Shown in pieces: positions 12,463 to 24,319 of a stretch of DNA of 64,000 nt. Position 1 is the stretch's first letter. Each line of letters opens with the position of its first letter. The DNA comes from Molossus alvarezi (Eukaryota; Chordata; Mammalia; Chiroptera; Molossidae). The position numbers and the translations under genes are program-made. The stretch is taken from NCBI GenBank assembly GCA_037176705.1, contig CM073907.1:12369001-12433000 (forward strand), read 5' to 3'. The notes under the pieces are model-generated. The model was not told the origin of the DNA. It was given only the letters and a program-made list of their open reading frames with translations, and searched no databases.

Positions 12463-13224
12463 AAAAGAAAAAATAAATGCAAAAAAACCGAAGCTAGACA
12501 GAGATAAAAGTCAATGATGGGAAAATTCCTCCTGCAGAGCTGTGCACGGGGACATGTCCTCATAGCTCTGTTCTTGGCACATTCTGCTCCCAGGCTCAGC
12601 AATTTCCCATCTCACTTTATGACCTATCAAACTCCTATTCATCCCTCAAGACCCAACTCCTGCTCCATCCTCGAGGCTTTCTCTGGATTGGCCTTTCCCT
12701 TTGCTTCTCGGAGCCCCACTTCTGCTGCACGTCGATTTTATCCAGCTAGACTTCCCTGTGTCCGTGTGCTCCCCGAGGGCAACCACCACATCTCCCCACG
12801 ACAGTGTTCACAATGCCGCGCGGCTGTGGGCCTCCCATACATGCTGAATAAATAAAAGCCCTTGGAACATTCAGAACCATGGACGGGGGGAAAATGCAAT
12901 TCAGGTGCTTTTGAAAGCCTGGAAACCAGGGGGAGACCCACAGAGGACGCCTGACCGACCTGCAGAAGTGAAGCAGCCTCAGCCGGGTTCCAGAAGGAGT
13001 GTGAAACCTGTCCCTCAGCCACAGCCACGCACCCTGTTACCTTCTCAGGTCTGGCAAGTCCCTCACCCGCACCTCCAGCGGCTCACACAGACTTCCGGCA
13101 GAGTGAATAAGGAAGGGACAGCCTCAGACCAAGAGGACGGTCCACGGCCCAATTTTCATCTTCTGCGAACCTCTGGAAAGTTTATCCTTGACCCACTCTA
13201 GGCTTCTTTAAATTTAATCTTCTA
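12463..13224. other. intron without recognised element
   Basis: No gene or repeat family recognised; scattered chance frames only. Confidence 0.45.
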
Positions 13225-13236
13225 AAAGAATCCTGA

Positions 13237-13464
13237 CTGGCCCGGCCAGTGTGGCTCAGTGGTTGAGCGCCAGACCCTGCACCAAGAGGTCGCCTGTTCA
13301 ATTCCCGGTCAGGGCACATGTCCAGGTCGTGGGCCCGATCCCCGGTGGGGGGCATGCAGGAGGCGGCCAGTCGATATTCTCTCTCATCGATATTGCTCTC
13401 TCTCCCTCCCTTCCTCTCTCTCTAAATTTGAGAGTCTGAACAATCAATAAAGAAAACATTTTAA
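13237..13464 (+). mobile_element. VES-type SINE (gtgtggctcag subtype)
   Basis: Perfect 13-bp TSD AAAAGAATCCTGA at 13224-13236 and 13465-13477. Confidence 0.9.
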
Positions 13465-14143
13465 AAAAGAATCCTGATCTTATTTCTAGATGTCTATACT
13501 GTCCTGTAAAGATTGCACACATCTGCCCAGGGTCCAGGGATCAGAAGGGCTGGAGGCCAGGGCCGAGGAGGGCGGGGCCTGCACACACCCCTGCCCCAGG
13601 CCTTGGCCCGATCACCTCTGAGCAGCAGACACACCGGTTTCCACAGGGGGCAGGAACTGAGGCCCTGGAGGCACTGTCCACAGCCCAGGGTCAGCAGGTC
13701 AGCCCACGCGTGGCCGGGGCTCCAGCCAGTTGAGGACGGGGTTTCTCTCAAAGCTGTTCTGCACTGCGATCCGGGCCATCTCTGCTTTCCTGGCTGTGCA
13801 GCCTCCACACCCGGCCATCCTGAAGCCTGGGAGCTCCTGGGTCCTGGATAATTGCCCACCTTGAGTTGGTTCCTCCGCAACTCAGAACCCTGACTGGGAC
13901 GAGCTGCCTGAATCAGGGCAGGTACACAGACTGCTCCTCCCCAAGGCATGCACGCCACGTGTGCTGTATGCCAACGAGAATCCCAACGGAGTACGCAGAA
14001 CTGGACAAAACTATCTTAGTGATGTTATGGAGTAATACATTATTAGCGTTCAGAAAACTTGAAAAAGAGTGATCATGGGAAGAGCAGATGCCCGAACCAA
14101 TAGAATCAAAACACCAGGGCAACAGCTTACAAACAGGTAAAGA

Positions 14144-14398
14144 GCCCTGGCTGGTTTTGCTCAGCAGTTAGAGCACCGGCCCATGGACCGAAGGGTTTCC
14201 AGTTCGATTCCAGGTCAAGGGAACTCACCTGGGTTGCAGGTTCGATCCCCAGCTCCTGTCCGGGTCGTGCGAGAGGCAACCAATTGATGTGTCTCTCTTA
14301 CATCGATGTTTCTCTCTCTCTCCCTCCCTTCCACTCTATCTAAAAAATCAATGGGAAAAATATTCTCAGTTGTGGATGAGCAACAACAGCAACAAAAA
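14144..14398 (+). mobile_element. VES-type SINE
   Basis: TSD aacaggtaaagag / aacaggcaaagag flanks it (14132-14143 region and 14399-14411). Confidence 0.88.
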
Positions 14399-14534
14399 AA
14401 CAGGCAAAGAGTTCAATGCAACAGCATAGTTTCAGGAATTGAACCAATAATCTGCAGGGACTTAGTAAATGAAAAAAAAAACAACCTTTCAGTTCAGTAG
14501 GAAAAAGGGAGTTTGCTTTAAAAAGGGTGCTAAC

Positions 14535-14648
14535 ACCCTGGCTGGTTTGGCTCAACAGTTAGAGCATCAGCCCTCAGACCAAAGGGTCGCTGGTTTGATT
14601 CCTGGTCAAGGGCACATACCTGGGTTGCTGAGCCAAACCGGCCAGGGC
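14535..14648. mobile_element. snap-back (head-to-head) VES SINE fragment
   Basis: A sense SINE head (ccctggctggtttggctcaa) runs to gggcacatacctgggttgc and then switches directly into the antisense head tgagccaaaccggccagggc. The two ends are inverted complements of about 22 bp around a roughly 70-bp loop. Confidence 0.8.
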
Positions 14649-14691
14649 ATGTTGGCTTACTTTAAACATGCCAGTTTTTGTTTTTTAAATA

Positions 14692-14872
14692 TATATTTTT
14701 ATTGATTTTGTAGAGAGAGAGGAAGGGAGAGAGAGATAGAAATATCAATTTGAGAGAGCTACATCCATAGGCTGCTTCCTGCACACACCCCCACTGGGCA
14801 TGACCGGGAATCGAACCAGGACCTCTCAGTCCATGGGGCGATGCTCAGTCCACTGAGCCACACCGGCCAGGC
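14692..14872 (-). mobile_element. VES-type SINE
   Basis: Antisense: tttattgattttgtagag, GA-rich body, then cactgagccacaccggcc. Confidence 0.85.
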
Positions 14873-15469
14873 CTAAACGTACCGGTTTTACTTTGCTGAG
14901 AATATGTTCTTTGCTAGGAAACTCTGGGGTTTAGAATCAACCTTCAAGAGGGCGGCTTTAGCCGTGAGATCAGTTTACGATGATGATGATGGCAGGTTCG
15001 GACGAAGATGAGTTAGAACAGAATGGTGTTCCTAGAAAAGGCAGAATTCGGTGTGATCACGATAAACCACACAGGGCAGTCAAATGCTAAATTTCTTGTG
15101 AAGCCAGGAGAGGCCGAGGCTCCTCGTGGGCCATGAAGACTAGAATACAAGCGACATCTTTCAGCAGCCATGGAAGCTGGGAAGGGGGTGAGACCATAAG
15201 AAGTAGACCTCAGAGGGGCTGTGGACTTCCAGCCTGGCGTCCCTTCATCTTTCCAGACGGGCCCTCCTGACAGTCCGGCCGAAGGCCCTGTCCTCTCGTA
15301 ATGTATTATTCATCACGATGGAGCTAAATCAGGGTTGCCCTGGTTACTCTGCCGCTGTGCTGAGGGCTGTGGCTGCCTCATTGGTGTTGGCTTGGTTACC
15401 GGGCATTTTCAATTTGGAGATGAGAATGCTGGTGACAAACGCAGCTACAAGACTCAAGACGGAATTCTA

Positions 15470-16060
15470 ACAGGCTTCAGAAAGAAGGAGACAGTCACCA
15501 AATCTGCCCGTGGATGTTCACGGCAGCCTGAGCCATCGTCACCAAACCCTGGGGCTGGCGCTGATGTCCCTCAGCAGGACACGGCTAAACCAACTGTCAC
15601 GTACCCACACCGTGGAATTCTACCTATGATTCCAAGGAACAGGCCACACACACGGCTTGGCTGCCGCTCCATGAAACTGTGCTAAGTGGACAACGCCAGT
15701 TCCAATGGTTACATGCTGTGTTATTCCACCTGCAGACACTTTGGAAATGACAAGGGTTTAGAAATGGTGGAGAGATTCGTGATTGCCAGGAGTTCAGGAT
15801 GGGGGGGGGGCGGGTGTAGTTTTAGAAAGGTTAGCATGAGGGATCCTTGTGGTACTGAAATAGTTCAGTATCTTGGCTTTGGTGGTAAATACATGAACCT
15901 AGGCAGGTGGCAAAACTGCATAAAATGTAATACACATCTTCTCACACAGACAAATAAATACGAGTGAAAATGGGGGAATCTGGATCAGAGGGGATGACTG
16001 TGTCAAAGTCAATACTGTGGTTGTGAGCTGTTACCATTGAGAGAAAACGGACAAAGTTTC
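15470..16060 (+). mobile_element. old L1 3'-end fragment
   Basis: Diverged sense L1 3' text (gttcacggcagcctgagcc, catgaaactgtgctaagtgg, gattgccaggagttcagga). No intact frame. Confidence 0.6.
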
Positions 16061-16123
16061 ATTTCTAACAACTTCACGGGAATCTACAAATTGCTCCGTA
16101 ACGTTTTTCATCTCAGCTTGACT

Positions 16124-16245
16124 GGCCACAAGGAGCCCAGGTTAAACCTTATTCCTGGGTTTGTCTGGGAGGGTTTTTGTGGATGAGATTAGCATTTCAA
16201 TCAGCGGACTTGGTAAAGTGGGCCATCCTCCCCAAAGTGTGAGCC
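16124..16245 (+). mobile_element. ancient interspersed repeat, family uncertain
   Basis: The text ggatgagattagcatttcaa followed by tcagcggacttggtaaagt resembles a mammal-wide repeat I recognise but cannot name confidently. Confidence 0.35.
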
Positions 16246-16600
16246 AATTCTTCATAATTAATTCATTTAAATATAGTAAAAGTATAAATGGTGCACATAT
16301 ATGTATATATTACACATGAACATAAAATTGCATAAATATTCATATATAAATTGCTCCTTTGCTAGCCTTTCACGCAGAACACAACGTAGGGAAATGGGGT
16401 CCAAGATTAAGACCTTTCAGGTACTAGGCTTTCTTTTGAACACAGACCTTAGGAACATCACCCCAATCCCACTGTCTCCCCCACACAGGGCCCTGCATTG
16501 GAAATTGAGGGTCAGATTAAAAACTGGCCGATCCCATGTAGATTGCCAGAGCATACCATATCCATAGCACCTAATATTTAGGAATAAAAAAGCGGATCAA

Positions 16601-16770
16601 GCCCAGCTGGTGTGGCTCAGTGGTTGAGTGTTGACCCTGCACCAAGAGGTTGTGGGTCAAATCCCCAGTGGGGGGCATACAGGAGGTGGCCAATTAATGT
16701 TTTCTCTCATTGATGTTTCTATCTCTCTCTCCCTCTCCCTCTAAAATCAATAAATAAAAAGAAAAAAAAA
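16601..16770 (+). mobile_element. VES-type SINE (short gtgtggctcag form)
   Basis: It lacks the cagggcacatgcccagg segment. TSD agc(g/t)gatcaag is shared with the next SINE, which follows immediately. Confidence 0.82.
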
Positions 16771-16780
16771 AAGCTGATCA

Positions 16781-17315
16781 AGCCCTGGCCAGTTTGGCTC
16801 AGCAGTTAGAGCCAGTGGACCAGAGCCATGGGTTCGGATTCCTGGTCAGTGGACCAGAGTCATGGGTTCAATTCCTGGTCAAGGGCATGTACCTGGGTTG
16901 CAGGTTCCATCCTTGGCCCCGGTCAGGGTTGTGCAAGAGGCAATCAATCGATGTGTCTCTCACATTGATGTTTCTCTCTTTCTCCACCCTCCCTTCCTCC
17001 CACACTATTTTTTTTTTTTATCCTCACCGGAGGAAATTTTTCCACTTTTTGTTCAGATAGAGTGGGAGGAAGAGAGAGAGAGAGAGAGAAACATCGATGT
17101 GAAAGGGACACATCGAGTGGTTGTCACCCGCACGACCAACCAGGGCCGGGGACAAACCGCAACCGAGGTACATGCCCTTAGCGGGAACCTAACCCGGGTC
17201 TCTCCGGACCGCAGGCCGATGCTCTAACCACTGAGTCAAACCGGCCAGGGCCCACTCTGTTTATTTTGTTTTTTGTTTTAAATCAATGAAAAAATATCCT
17301 TGGGTGAAGATTTTA
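16781..17315 (+). mobile_element. VES-type SINE with internal duplication, split by another SINE
   Basis: Sense head at 16781-17009 and tail at 17252-17315, interrupted by the antisense SINE 17010-17250. A 36-bp-scale internal tandem duplication (cagtggaccagag(c/t)catggg) lies at about 16812-16880. TSD agctgatcaag at 16771-16780 and just after 17316. Confidence 0.85.
17010..17250 (-). mobile_element. VES-type SINE nested in a VES SINE
   Basis: Antisense tatcctcaccggaggaaat to gagtcaaaccggccagggc. The host text cccacact / cccactct repeats either side. Confidence 0.85.
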
Positions 17316-18021
17316 AAAAGCTGATCAAGTGTGCATATACGTTGGCAAGTCCCCCTTTCTGATGGAGATGGGGCTCCAGGCTGCGAGAATTCTTAGCAGT
17401 CACCGGGAATATGCTGGGCCACACCCAGGACACCCTGTGTACCCCACACTGGGATGCAAGCTGTGGTCCAGGACACTGTGGTCCAGGACACAATGAACGG
17501 AAAATAACAAGATTACGCTCTCACTGTTAGTTTTAGGAACTCAGTAGGTACTTCAGCGTTGAAACTGGGCCATCAAGACCTGCTGGCCTAGTGAGGAATA
17601 GGGGTGGCAGCTGCCCCCTTGGGCCCAGACAGCACAGCCACACGGAATGGAGGCAAGGCCTAGCTGCAGAGAAGCTTCAGCTGATTCAGGAGAGCCCGAC
17701 CTCTCAGGAATGAGAGCCACAGACTGAGCGAGGTCATGGGTGGCTCTAAAAGGTAGCACTGTATAGTCTCCCAGATAAAGCAACAAATGCCAACACCCCA
17801 TACCCAACAGCCATGGTCATAAGAAGGTCAGCTACACCGTTACTCAAGGTGACCGGACAGACTTCAGTTTCTGCCCTAGCCAGATACATGTGCTACCGCT
17901 CCAGAAGCTAAGTCAGAATATGGAATGATGATTCTATGCAACAAACACTTTATTGATCCCATACAATGTACATAGCACACTGTCTACACTTTTCCTAGAC
18001 CTAAAAACAAATTCTCTTTAA

Positions 18022-18231
18022 AAAAACTTTTTTTTCTTTATTGATCTTAGAGAGATAGGAAGGGAGAGGGAGAAACATGGATGAGAAAGAACATCGATTG
18101 GCCGCCTCCTGCATGCCCCCCACTGGGGGTCAGGCCCACAACCTGGGCATGTGTCCTGACCGGGAATCGAACTGGAAACCTCTTGGTCCATGGGTCATTG
18201 CTCAACCACTGAGCCACACTGGCCGGGCAAG
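18022..18231 (-). mobile_element. VES-type SINE
   Basis: Perfect TSD AATTCTCTTTAA at about 18010-18021 and 18232-18243. It lies about 430 bp from the ENTREP2 exon at 18660. Confidence 0.9.
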
Positions 18232-18605
18232 AATTCTCTTTAATTGAAAAATGAAAACAAAAGTCTTTTGACACACTCACCATATATATGTATCTATATT
18301 TATATAGATATATATGTCTAGGAACTTAGAATCGACTTACAAGATTGAGTTTTAAAAATTCAGGAGAGAAAAATCAGTGCAACAAATGCTAAACTACAAT
18401 CGTTACTAAAGAGGTTCACTTGAAAACAGTACTACACCACGATCCTCAGAAACATTCCATTAGTAACTGATTTAGAAAGTAGTACAAGCGCTAATCTGGG
18501 AGAGGTTTTAGAAATGAATCGACTGAAATTTAATTCCGCAAACAACCAGGAAACATCAGAAGAAATGCACGGGCATAATAAAATTATTTTTTCAAATTAC
18601 TTTCA

Positions 18606-18797
<192 letters not shown>

Positions 18798-19136
18798 TTA
18801 TTCACTTGGAGAAGCTCAGAGGAAAAATGATTTGGCTGCAAAAACGCTCTCCGTTAATCAAATGATTACACGCAGAGCATGTTTTGAAGGGAAATCTTAT
18901 TTCTCAGAATTTCAAACTCACCTTCCCTGAAATCAAATAGAAAAGGCAAACTCTAAGAAGCCATCGTCAGTGACCATGATCTTATTTGAAATATATTGTA
19001 AGAGATTTTTAGAAGTTACACTTGAGAATACTACATATTACATAGCCTCAAAATAGTGTTATATAGTCTCAAAAGTAACAACTTATAAATTACTAAAGAA
19101 AATCAAGTGAAAGAAGTTTATTACTTAGAAGGCCTT

Positions 19137-19137
19137 T

Positions 19138-19192
<55 letters not shown>

Positions 19193-19195
19193 TTT
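19137..19195. repeat. (TTTA)n microsatellite
   Basis: About 14-15 uninterrupted tetranucleotide units. Confidence 0.95.
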
Positions 19196-19960
19196 TAATG
19201 TAAAACTTCATACCTATGTAAAAGCAGAGAAAACAGTGTATTGAAGCCCGAGTACCCATCACCCAATCTCAACAATTAATCAATTCACGATCAGTTCTTT
19301 CACTGATACCTTTCTCCCTTTGGAAAATTTTGCAGCAAATATCAGACACTGGATGATTTCACTCTTAAATATTTCAGTGCGTATTTCTAAAATATTGATG
19401 CTCTTTTTGCAAACATAACCAAAAACCTGCTATCACCTTTATAGTAATAATTCATTAATATCAAATGTTCAGGGTGTGCATTTCCTTAAGTTTTTCGAAT
19501 CGTTTCATACTCTGAATCGGGTTGCACAGGATACAAAGGAGCTCCATATAGTACAACCCATTGTTCTGAATCTTAGATGTTTTTTAATTTATGGGTTTCC
19601 CTTCCATTGTTCTTTTTCCTTCCTTGGAATCTGAAGAAACTGGTTCATTTGTCATAGTTTCCTACAGCCTAAACGTTGCTAATTGTCCCCGTCTCTTCCC
19701 GTACCTCCATCCTCTGTATTTCTTGTAATTTGGTGCTTAGATGCAGAGGTTTGATCAAGCAGCCTAATGGAAAGTAAAGAATGTCTCTGATGCTAGCAGC
19801 CATTTTTGACGCCTGGCCCCATTCACTGATTAGTTTCCTAATTACTGCTGGTCTAAGGTCATAGTTTTTTCTTTTTTTATTCCCAGGTTTCAGTATATAG
19901 AAGAGATGTTCCTATATCAACTGTTTTGTTACCCTAGGGTACAGTTCATATAGCAAAAGC
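19137..19960 (-). mobile_element. old L1 3' end with expanded (TTTA)n tail
   Basis: The 19197-19960 text resembles ancient L1 3'UTR in antisense (ctgaagaaactggttcatttg, cctctgtatttcttgtaatt). The (TTTA)n at 19137-19195 sits where its poly-A tail should be. Confidence 0.6.
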
Positions 19961-20155
19961 AGGATATACATGATATTCTTTCTGTTTATTGCCCAGATTT
20001 CAAAATAATTAGCAGAGATGGTGCTAGATTGACAAAAATAAACCCAAGTCTCTATGGTTAGCTAATACTCTTGCTGCACCTATGTAAATAATCAGGCGAA
20101 ATCTAATGAAACAAATCTTTGTGATCAAGAATAATCTTTAAGATTAATACACCAA

Positions 20156-20377
20156 GCCCAGCCCACATGGCTCAGTGGATTGAGCGTCATCTCATGGACT
20201 GAGAAGTCCAGGTTTGGTTCGATTCCCGGTCAGAGCACATGCCTGGGTTGTGGGCCCGATCCCCAGTGGGGGGTGTGCAGGAGGCAGTTGATCGATATTC
20301 TCTCTCATCCATGTTTCTATCTCTCTTTCCCTCTCCCTTCCTCTTTCTCTAAAGTCAATAAAGAAAAAAAAAATTTA
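20156..20377 (+). mobile_element. VES-type SINE with a second SINE in its tail
   Basis: TSD aagattaata(c/t)a(c/t)caa at 20140-20155 and 20702-20717; the SINE at 20378 entered its A-rich tail. Confidence 0.87.
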
Positions 20378-20632
20378 GCCCTGGCCGGTTTGGCTCAGCG
20401 GTTAGAGCGTCGGCCTGCGGTCCGGAGAGACCCGGGTTCAGTTCCTGCTAAGGGCACGTACTTAGGTTGCAGTTTGTCCCCGACCCTGGTTGGTCGTGCG
20501 GGTGGCAGCCACTCGATGTGTCCCTTCACGTCAATGTTTCTCTCTCTCTCTCTTCCTCTCTCTCCCTCCCATTCTATCTGTACAAAAATTGGAAAAATGT
20601 CCTCGGGTGAGGATAAAAAAAAATAAAATAAA
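20378..20632 (+). mobile_element. VES-type SINE (tttggctcag subtype)
   Basis: Full-length: gccctggccggtttggctcag, cgtcggcctgcggtcc, and a cctcgggtgaggataaa tail. Confidence 0.9.
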
Positions 20633-20852
20633 ATAAAATAATTAAAAAAAATAAAGAGAAAAAAAAATTTAAATAAAAGAATAAAAACATATGTTTTAAA
20701 AAAGATTAATATATCAAGAACGGGGACAATGTTTGTCCCAAAAACGCAATAATGGTTAACATTGGTGTTATTACACTAAACTATACCAAAAAATATTCCA
20801 AATTTAGATTAAAATTTTATCACCAGCAGACTATGATAAAGAATGTGTTATA

Positions 20853-21091
20853 GCCCTGGCCAGTTTGGCTCAGCGGTTAGAGCGTCGGCCTGCGGTACAG
20901 AGAGACCCGGGTTCGGTTCCCGCTAAGGGCGCGTACCTCGGTTGCAGTTTGTCCCCAGCCCTGGTTGGTCATGCAGGTGGCAGCCACTTGATGTGTCCCT
21001 TTCACGTGGATGTTTCTCTCTTTCTCCCTCCCACTCTATCTGAACAAAAGAGTGGAAGAATGTCCTCAAGTGAAGATTAAAAAAATAAAAT
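20853..21091 (+). mobile_element. VES-type SINE (tttggctcag subtype)
   Basis: gccctggccagtttggctcag to cctcaagtgaagattaaa. Confidence 0.88.
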
Positions 21092-21106
21092 AAAAGTAAA
21101 ACACTG

Positions 21107-21359
21107 GCCCTGGCTGGTTTGGCTCAGCAGTTAGAGCATTGGCCCTCAGACCAAAGAGTCCCGGTTTGATTCCAGCCAAGGGCATGGACCTCAGTTGCAG
21201 TTAGTCCCAAGCTCCAGTTGGGGTCATACGGGAGGCAACCAAGCAATGTGTCTCTCTCACCTTGATGTTTCTCTCTCTTTTTCCTCCTCCCTCCTTCCCG
21301 CTCTATCTGAAGATAAATGGAAATATATCCTCTGGTGAGGATTTAAAAAAAAAAAAAAA
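21107..21359 (+). mobile_element. VES-type SINE
   Basis: Perfect 15-bp TSD AAAAGTAAAACACTG at 21092-21106 and 21360-21374. Its insertion site abuts the tail of the preceding SINE. Confidence 0.92.
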
Positions 21360-21599
21360 AAAAGTAAAACACTGATGATTTTGATACATTAACATCATAT
21401 TATTTGTATGACAAAAATAAAGTGAAAACATGAGAAGGTATTTGCAGTAGATATACCAGACAATGATCTGCAGAACATATAAAAAGTCTTACAAATCAAT
21501 AAAAAGGTCTAACAGATAAAACAAAAACAAACCGAAAAACCTGATGGTAAAAGAAAAGAGAGACAGAGGGTAAGAAAAGATGCTTCACATCACTCATGA

Positions 21600-22160
21600 G
21601 GCACAGGAAGGCGGGTGAGTAGAGAGAACTCTAGCCTGCTGGTAGGAGTATAACTGAACACATGCTCAGGCATAATTGGGCAACGATGCCCCATGATTGC
21701 TATTTCTGGCTGAAGATGCTCTCACACATGTGGTTAGGGAAGCACTGTGTATACTGCCTGCAAATAGCAAAAAATTAGAAATAACCTGTCTAACCGTTAG
21801 GGAACGGATAAACAAATTGTTATTCCCCCTCCCTCCCAACTGAAAGGACAAATCAAATGAATGAATCAGATCTACCTGGCTAAGTCTCAAAAACAATGTC
21901 GAGTAAAATAGCAAGTTACACAAGGACACAGTATAATACCAAGTTTTAAGCTGAAAAAGCTCACAAAACACTCCATGTAACGTTCATGTGCGTATATGTA
22001 TAAAGTATTAAATCCTGCAGTAGCATGAGACCCACAATCCCCTGACACATCTGGGGAGGATGAGAAGATCTAAGATTTGGTCTATAATGTTTTCTATTTT
22101 AAGATCTGAAACAACCTGGTAATTCACTGATGGTAAATTGTTAACACCCCTATGAGAAAA
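21600..22160 (+). mobile_element. old L1 3'-end fragment
   Basis: Diverged L1 3' text in sense (gctggtaggagtataactg, aacggataaacaaattgtt, caatgtcgagtaaaatagc). Confidence 0.6.
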
Positions 22161-22815
22161 GTGGGGAGAAGATAATGTGTTTCAGCTATAACTGAAAATG
22201 GGCACTGGGTTATGATAATTTTCACCATCAAGACGAAAATGGCAGTATTAGGTACACCAGAGGGGAAGGCAGCCAGTGAGGCAGAGGACGAGTCAGCAGG
22301 ATGCGTCGCCAGAAATAAAATGCAATAGAAAAAATGTCTTCAAGGACCAACTATATTCATTCCATTGATGAAATAAATGCAAATTCCAATTCAACAGAAT
22401 GAAATAAAACCCAGTAACCTACCATATTTCTTCTAGATGTTTCTAGATGACAGTGTTGATCTAGTTCACTTTTTTAAGGTAAGCTATTTACCTCATTTCA
22501 TGGTTAATTTGCGGTCTCTTCCCCCAAAAACAATTGTACCCATTCACCCACTGAATAATCCTTTGTTGAATCTCTGTAAATAAACAGCATTTAACCGGAA
22601 GCTATGGACCTCTTTTCTTCAGGTTAATTTAATCCATAAAGCAAACTATAATATAGCTGTTATTTTTTTCCCATTTTGCAGATAAATTGACATTCAGAGT
22701 TGAAAACCTACCCCAAATCACCATACTCAATTATGACTCATAACACGAGTCATAATTCAAAACCTATACCTTTTTTACTGCCCTACAATGACTCTCAAAG
22801 CCCAGGGGAGATCTT

Positions 22816-23021
22816 TTTTTTAAATCCTCACCTGAAGATATTTTTCTCTTTATCATCAGATAGAGTGGGAGGGAGAATCATCAATGTGAGAGGGACACAT
22901 CAACTGGTTGTCTCTGGCACAACCCAACCAGGGCTGGGGATGAACCTCAATCCAGGTACATGCCGTTGACTCATTGGTCGGTGGGCCAACGCTCTAACCA
23001 CTGAGCAAACCAGCCAGGGCA
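22816..23021 (-). mobile_element. VES-type SINE
   Basis: Perfect 13-bp TSD CAGGGGAGATCTT at 22803-22815 and 23022-23034. Confidence 0.9.
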
Positions 23022-23034
23022 CAGGGGAGATCTT

Positions 23035-23932
23035 AACATCTAACTTCCCTGCTCTCACCATTTTATATGGGCTCTACTCCCTGGATACCATGAATTAAGT
23101 TTTTTCATAAAACCATACAATAGTATAACTAGAAAAATATTGCCGTAACTTCTGAACCAGTGACTATTAATTCTAGGAATGACTTAGAGCAAGATCATAA
23201 AAGAAAACCTTAAAATAAAAAGTTTGTTAACTGCTCCAGACCAAAGGAAATAAAAAACATGTTTTTAAGAAATTTAAGGAACAAAGTAGTAACAAAAAGC
23301 CTGCCCACCAGGCACAATGCCAAAAATCACATATTCTTCCATATCTAAATGTCACACTAGCAACATAATATGGGCACCATCAGCCCGTCTCATAGGTGAG
23401 GAAACACCTGTAAGCAGGTAACCTGTCTAAATGTAAGTAGCTGGGTGGGTGGAGCCTGAATCTGAACCCAGGTAGTCGGCTTCCCAAGTAGGCACAGTTG
23501 ATCGCTAAGGTTTTATAAACATGTTTTGTGACCCACGGTAAGAGAAATATATTTTACATTACAATCCAAGCTGAACACACATATGAGAAATAAAGCAACT
23601 TCTACGAAACACTATTTACCTTAGTAGCAAAAATTGTCTTTTTTTAAATGTCCACTTTGAGTCATGACTCACACTTTTAAAAATGCACAATACTTAGCTG
23701 CTTCAAAGATATAGTATTTATTATAACTATAGTAGCAACAACAAAAAAAGCTAAATGAAACTAAATGGTTAGCCACAGAGCTGAATAATAATTATGAATT
23801 TTAAAAAATGTTATTCAGATAAAATACAATTTTCTTACAATGATGAATAACGCTTATACACGTAGAAAACATAAAATAGCTGTGCTAAGGCAAGAAAGGA
23901 TACAGGCAATTATATTTTTACTTATGAAGGTT
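23035..23932. other. AT-rich intron / possible NSMCE3 3' flank
   Basis: AT-rich with no recognised repeat or exon. The high-coordinate part may be NSMCE3 3'UTR if the distal polyadenylation hexamer at 23717 is used. Confidence 0.4.
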
Positions 23933-23938
23933 TTTATT
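23933..23938 (-). other. NSMCE3: candidate NSMCE3 polyadenylation signal
   Basis: TTTATT on the plus strand (AATAAA on the minus) is the first canonical hexamer I see downstream of the NSMCE3 stop, about 380 nt past it. A second lies at 23717-23722. Either would close an intronless transcript inside the host intron. Position is the only evidence. Confidence 0.35.
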
Positions 23939-24319
23939 TTTCCATACAAACTGGGGTATTTAAGAGGCCATATAACAGCCACTTTGCTTTTATCTACTTG
24001 GCACCAAAGCAATTCACTGATGTGTTCTTTGCCCCAAGGTACAAAACCTTCCAATTCATTTTATAAAGCTAACCAAATTTTCACACACACAACACAGACA
24101 GTAAAACAAAATAAATCCTCTCCTCCTATTTCTATAATTGAACACGTATTACCAAATACTTTATAACAAACAGTGAGAACGAGAGTTTGCAAAAACATCC
24201 TAAAAGTTACACACGTTTAAACTTTACAGAAATACACTCCCTCCCACCGACACCCCTTCAGGCCGGTGCCTTTGACACTCCCCCTCCGGGTCCCCAGGAG
24301 TCCCCCGGAATCGAAGATT

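Noticed and set aside
20156..21359. Regularly repeated units suggestive of a CRISPR or satellite array
   Set aside because: The units are separate SINE insertions with their own duplications and A tails, not identical short repeats with spacers.
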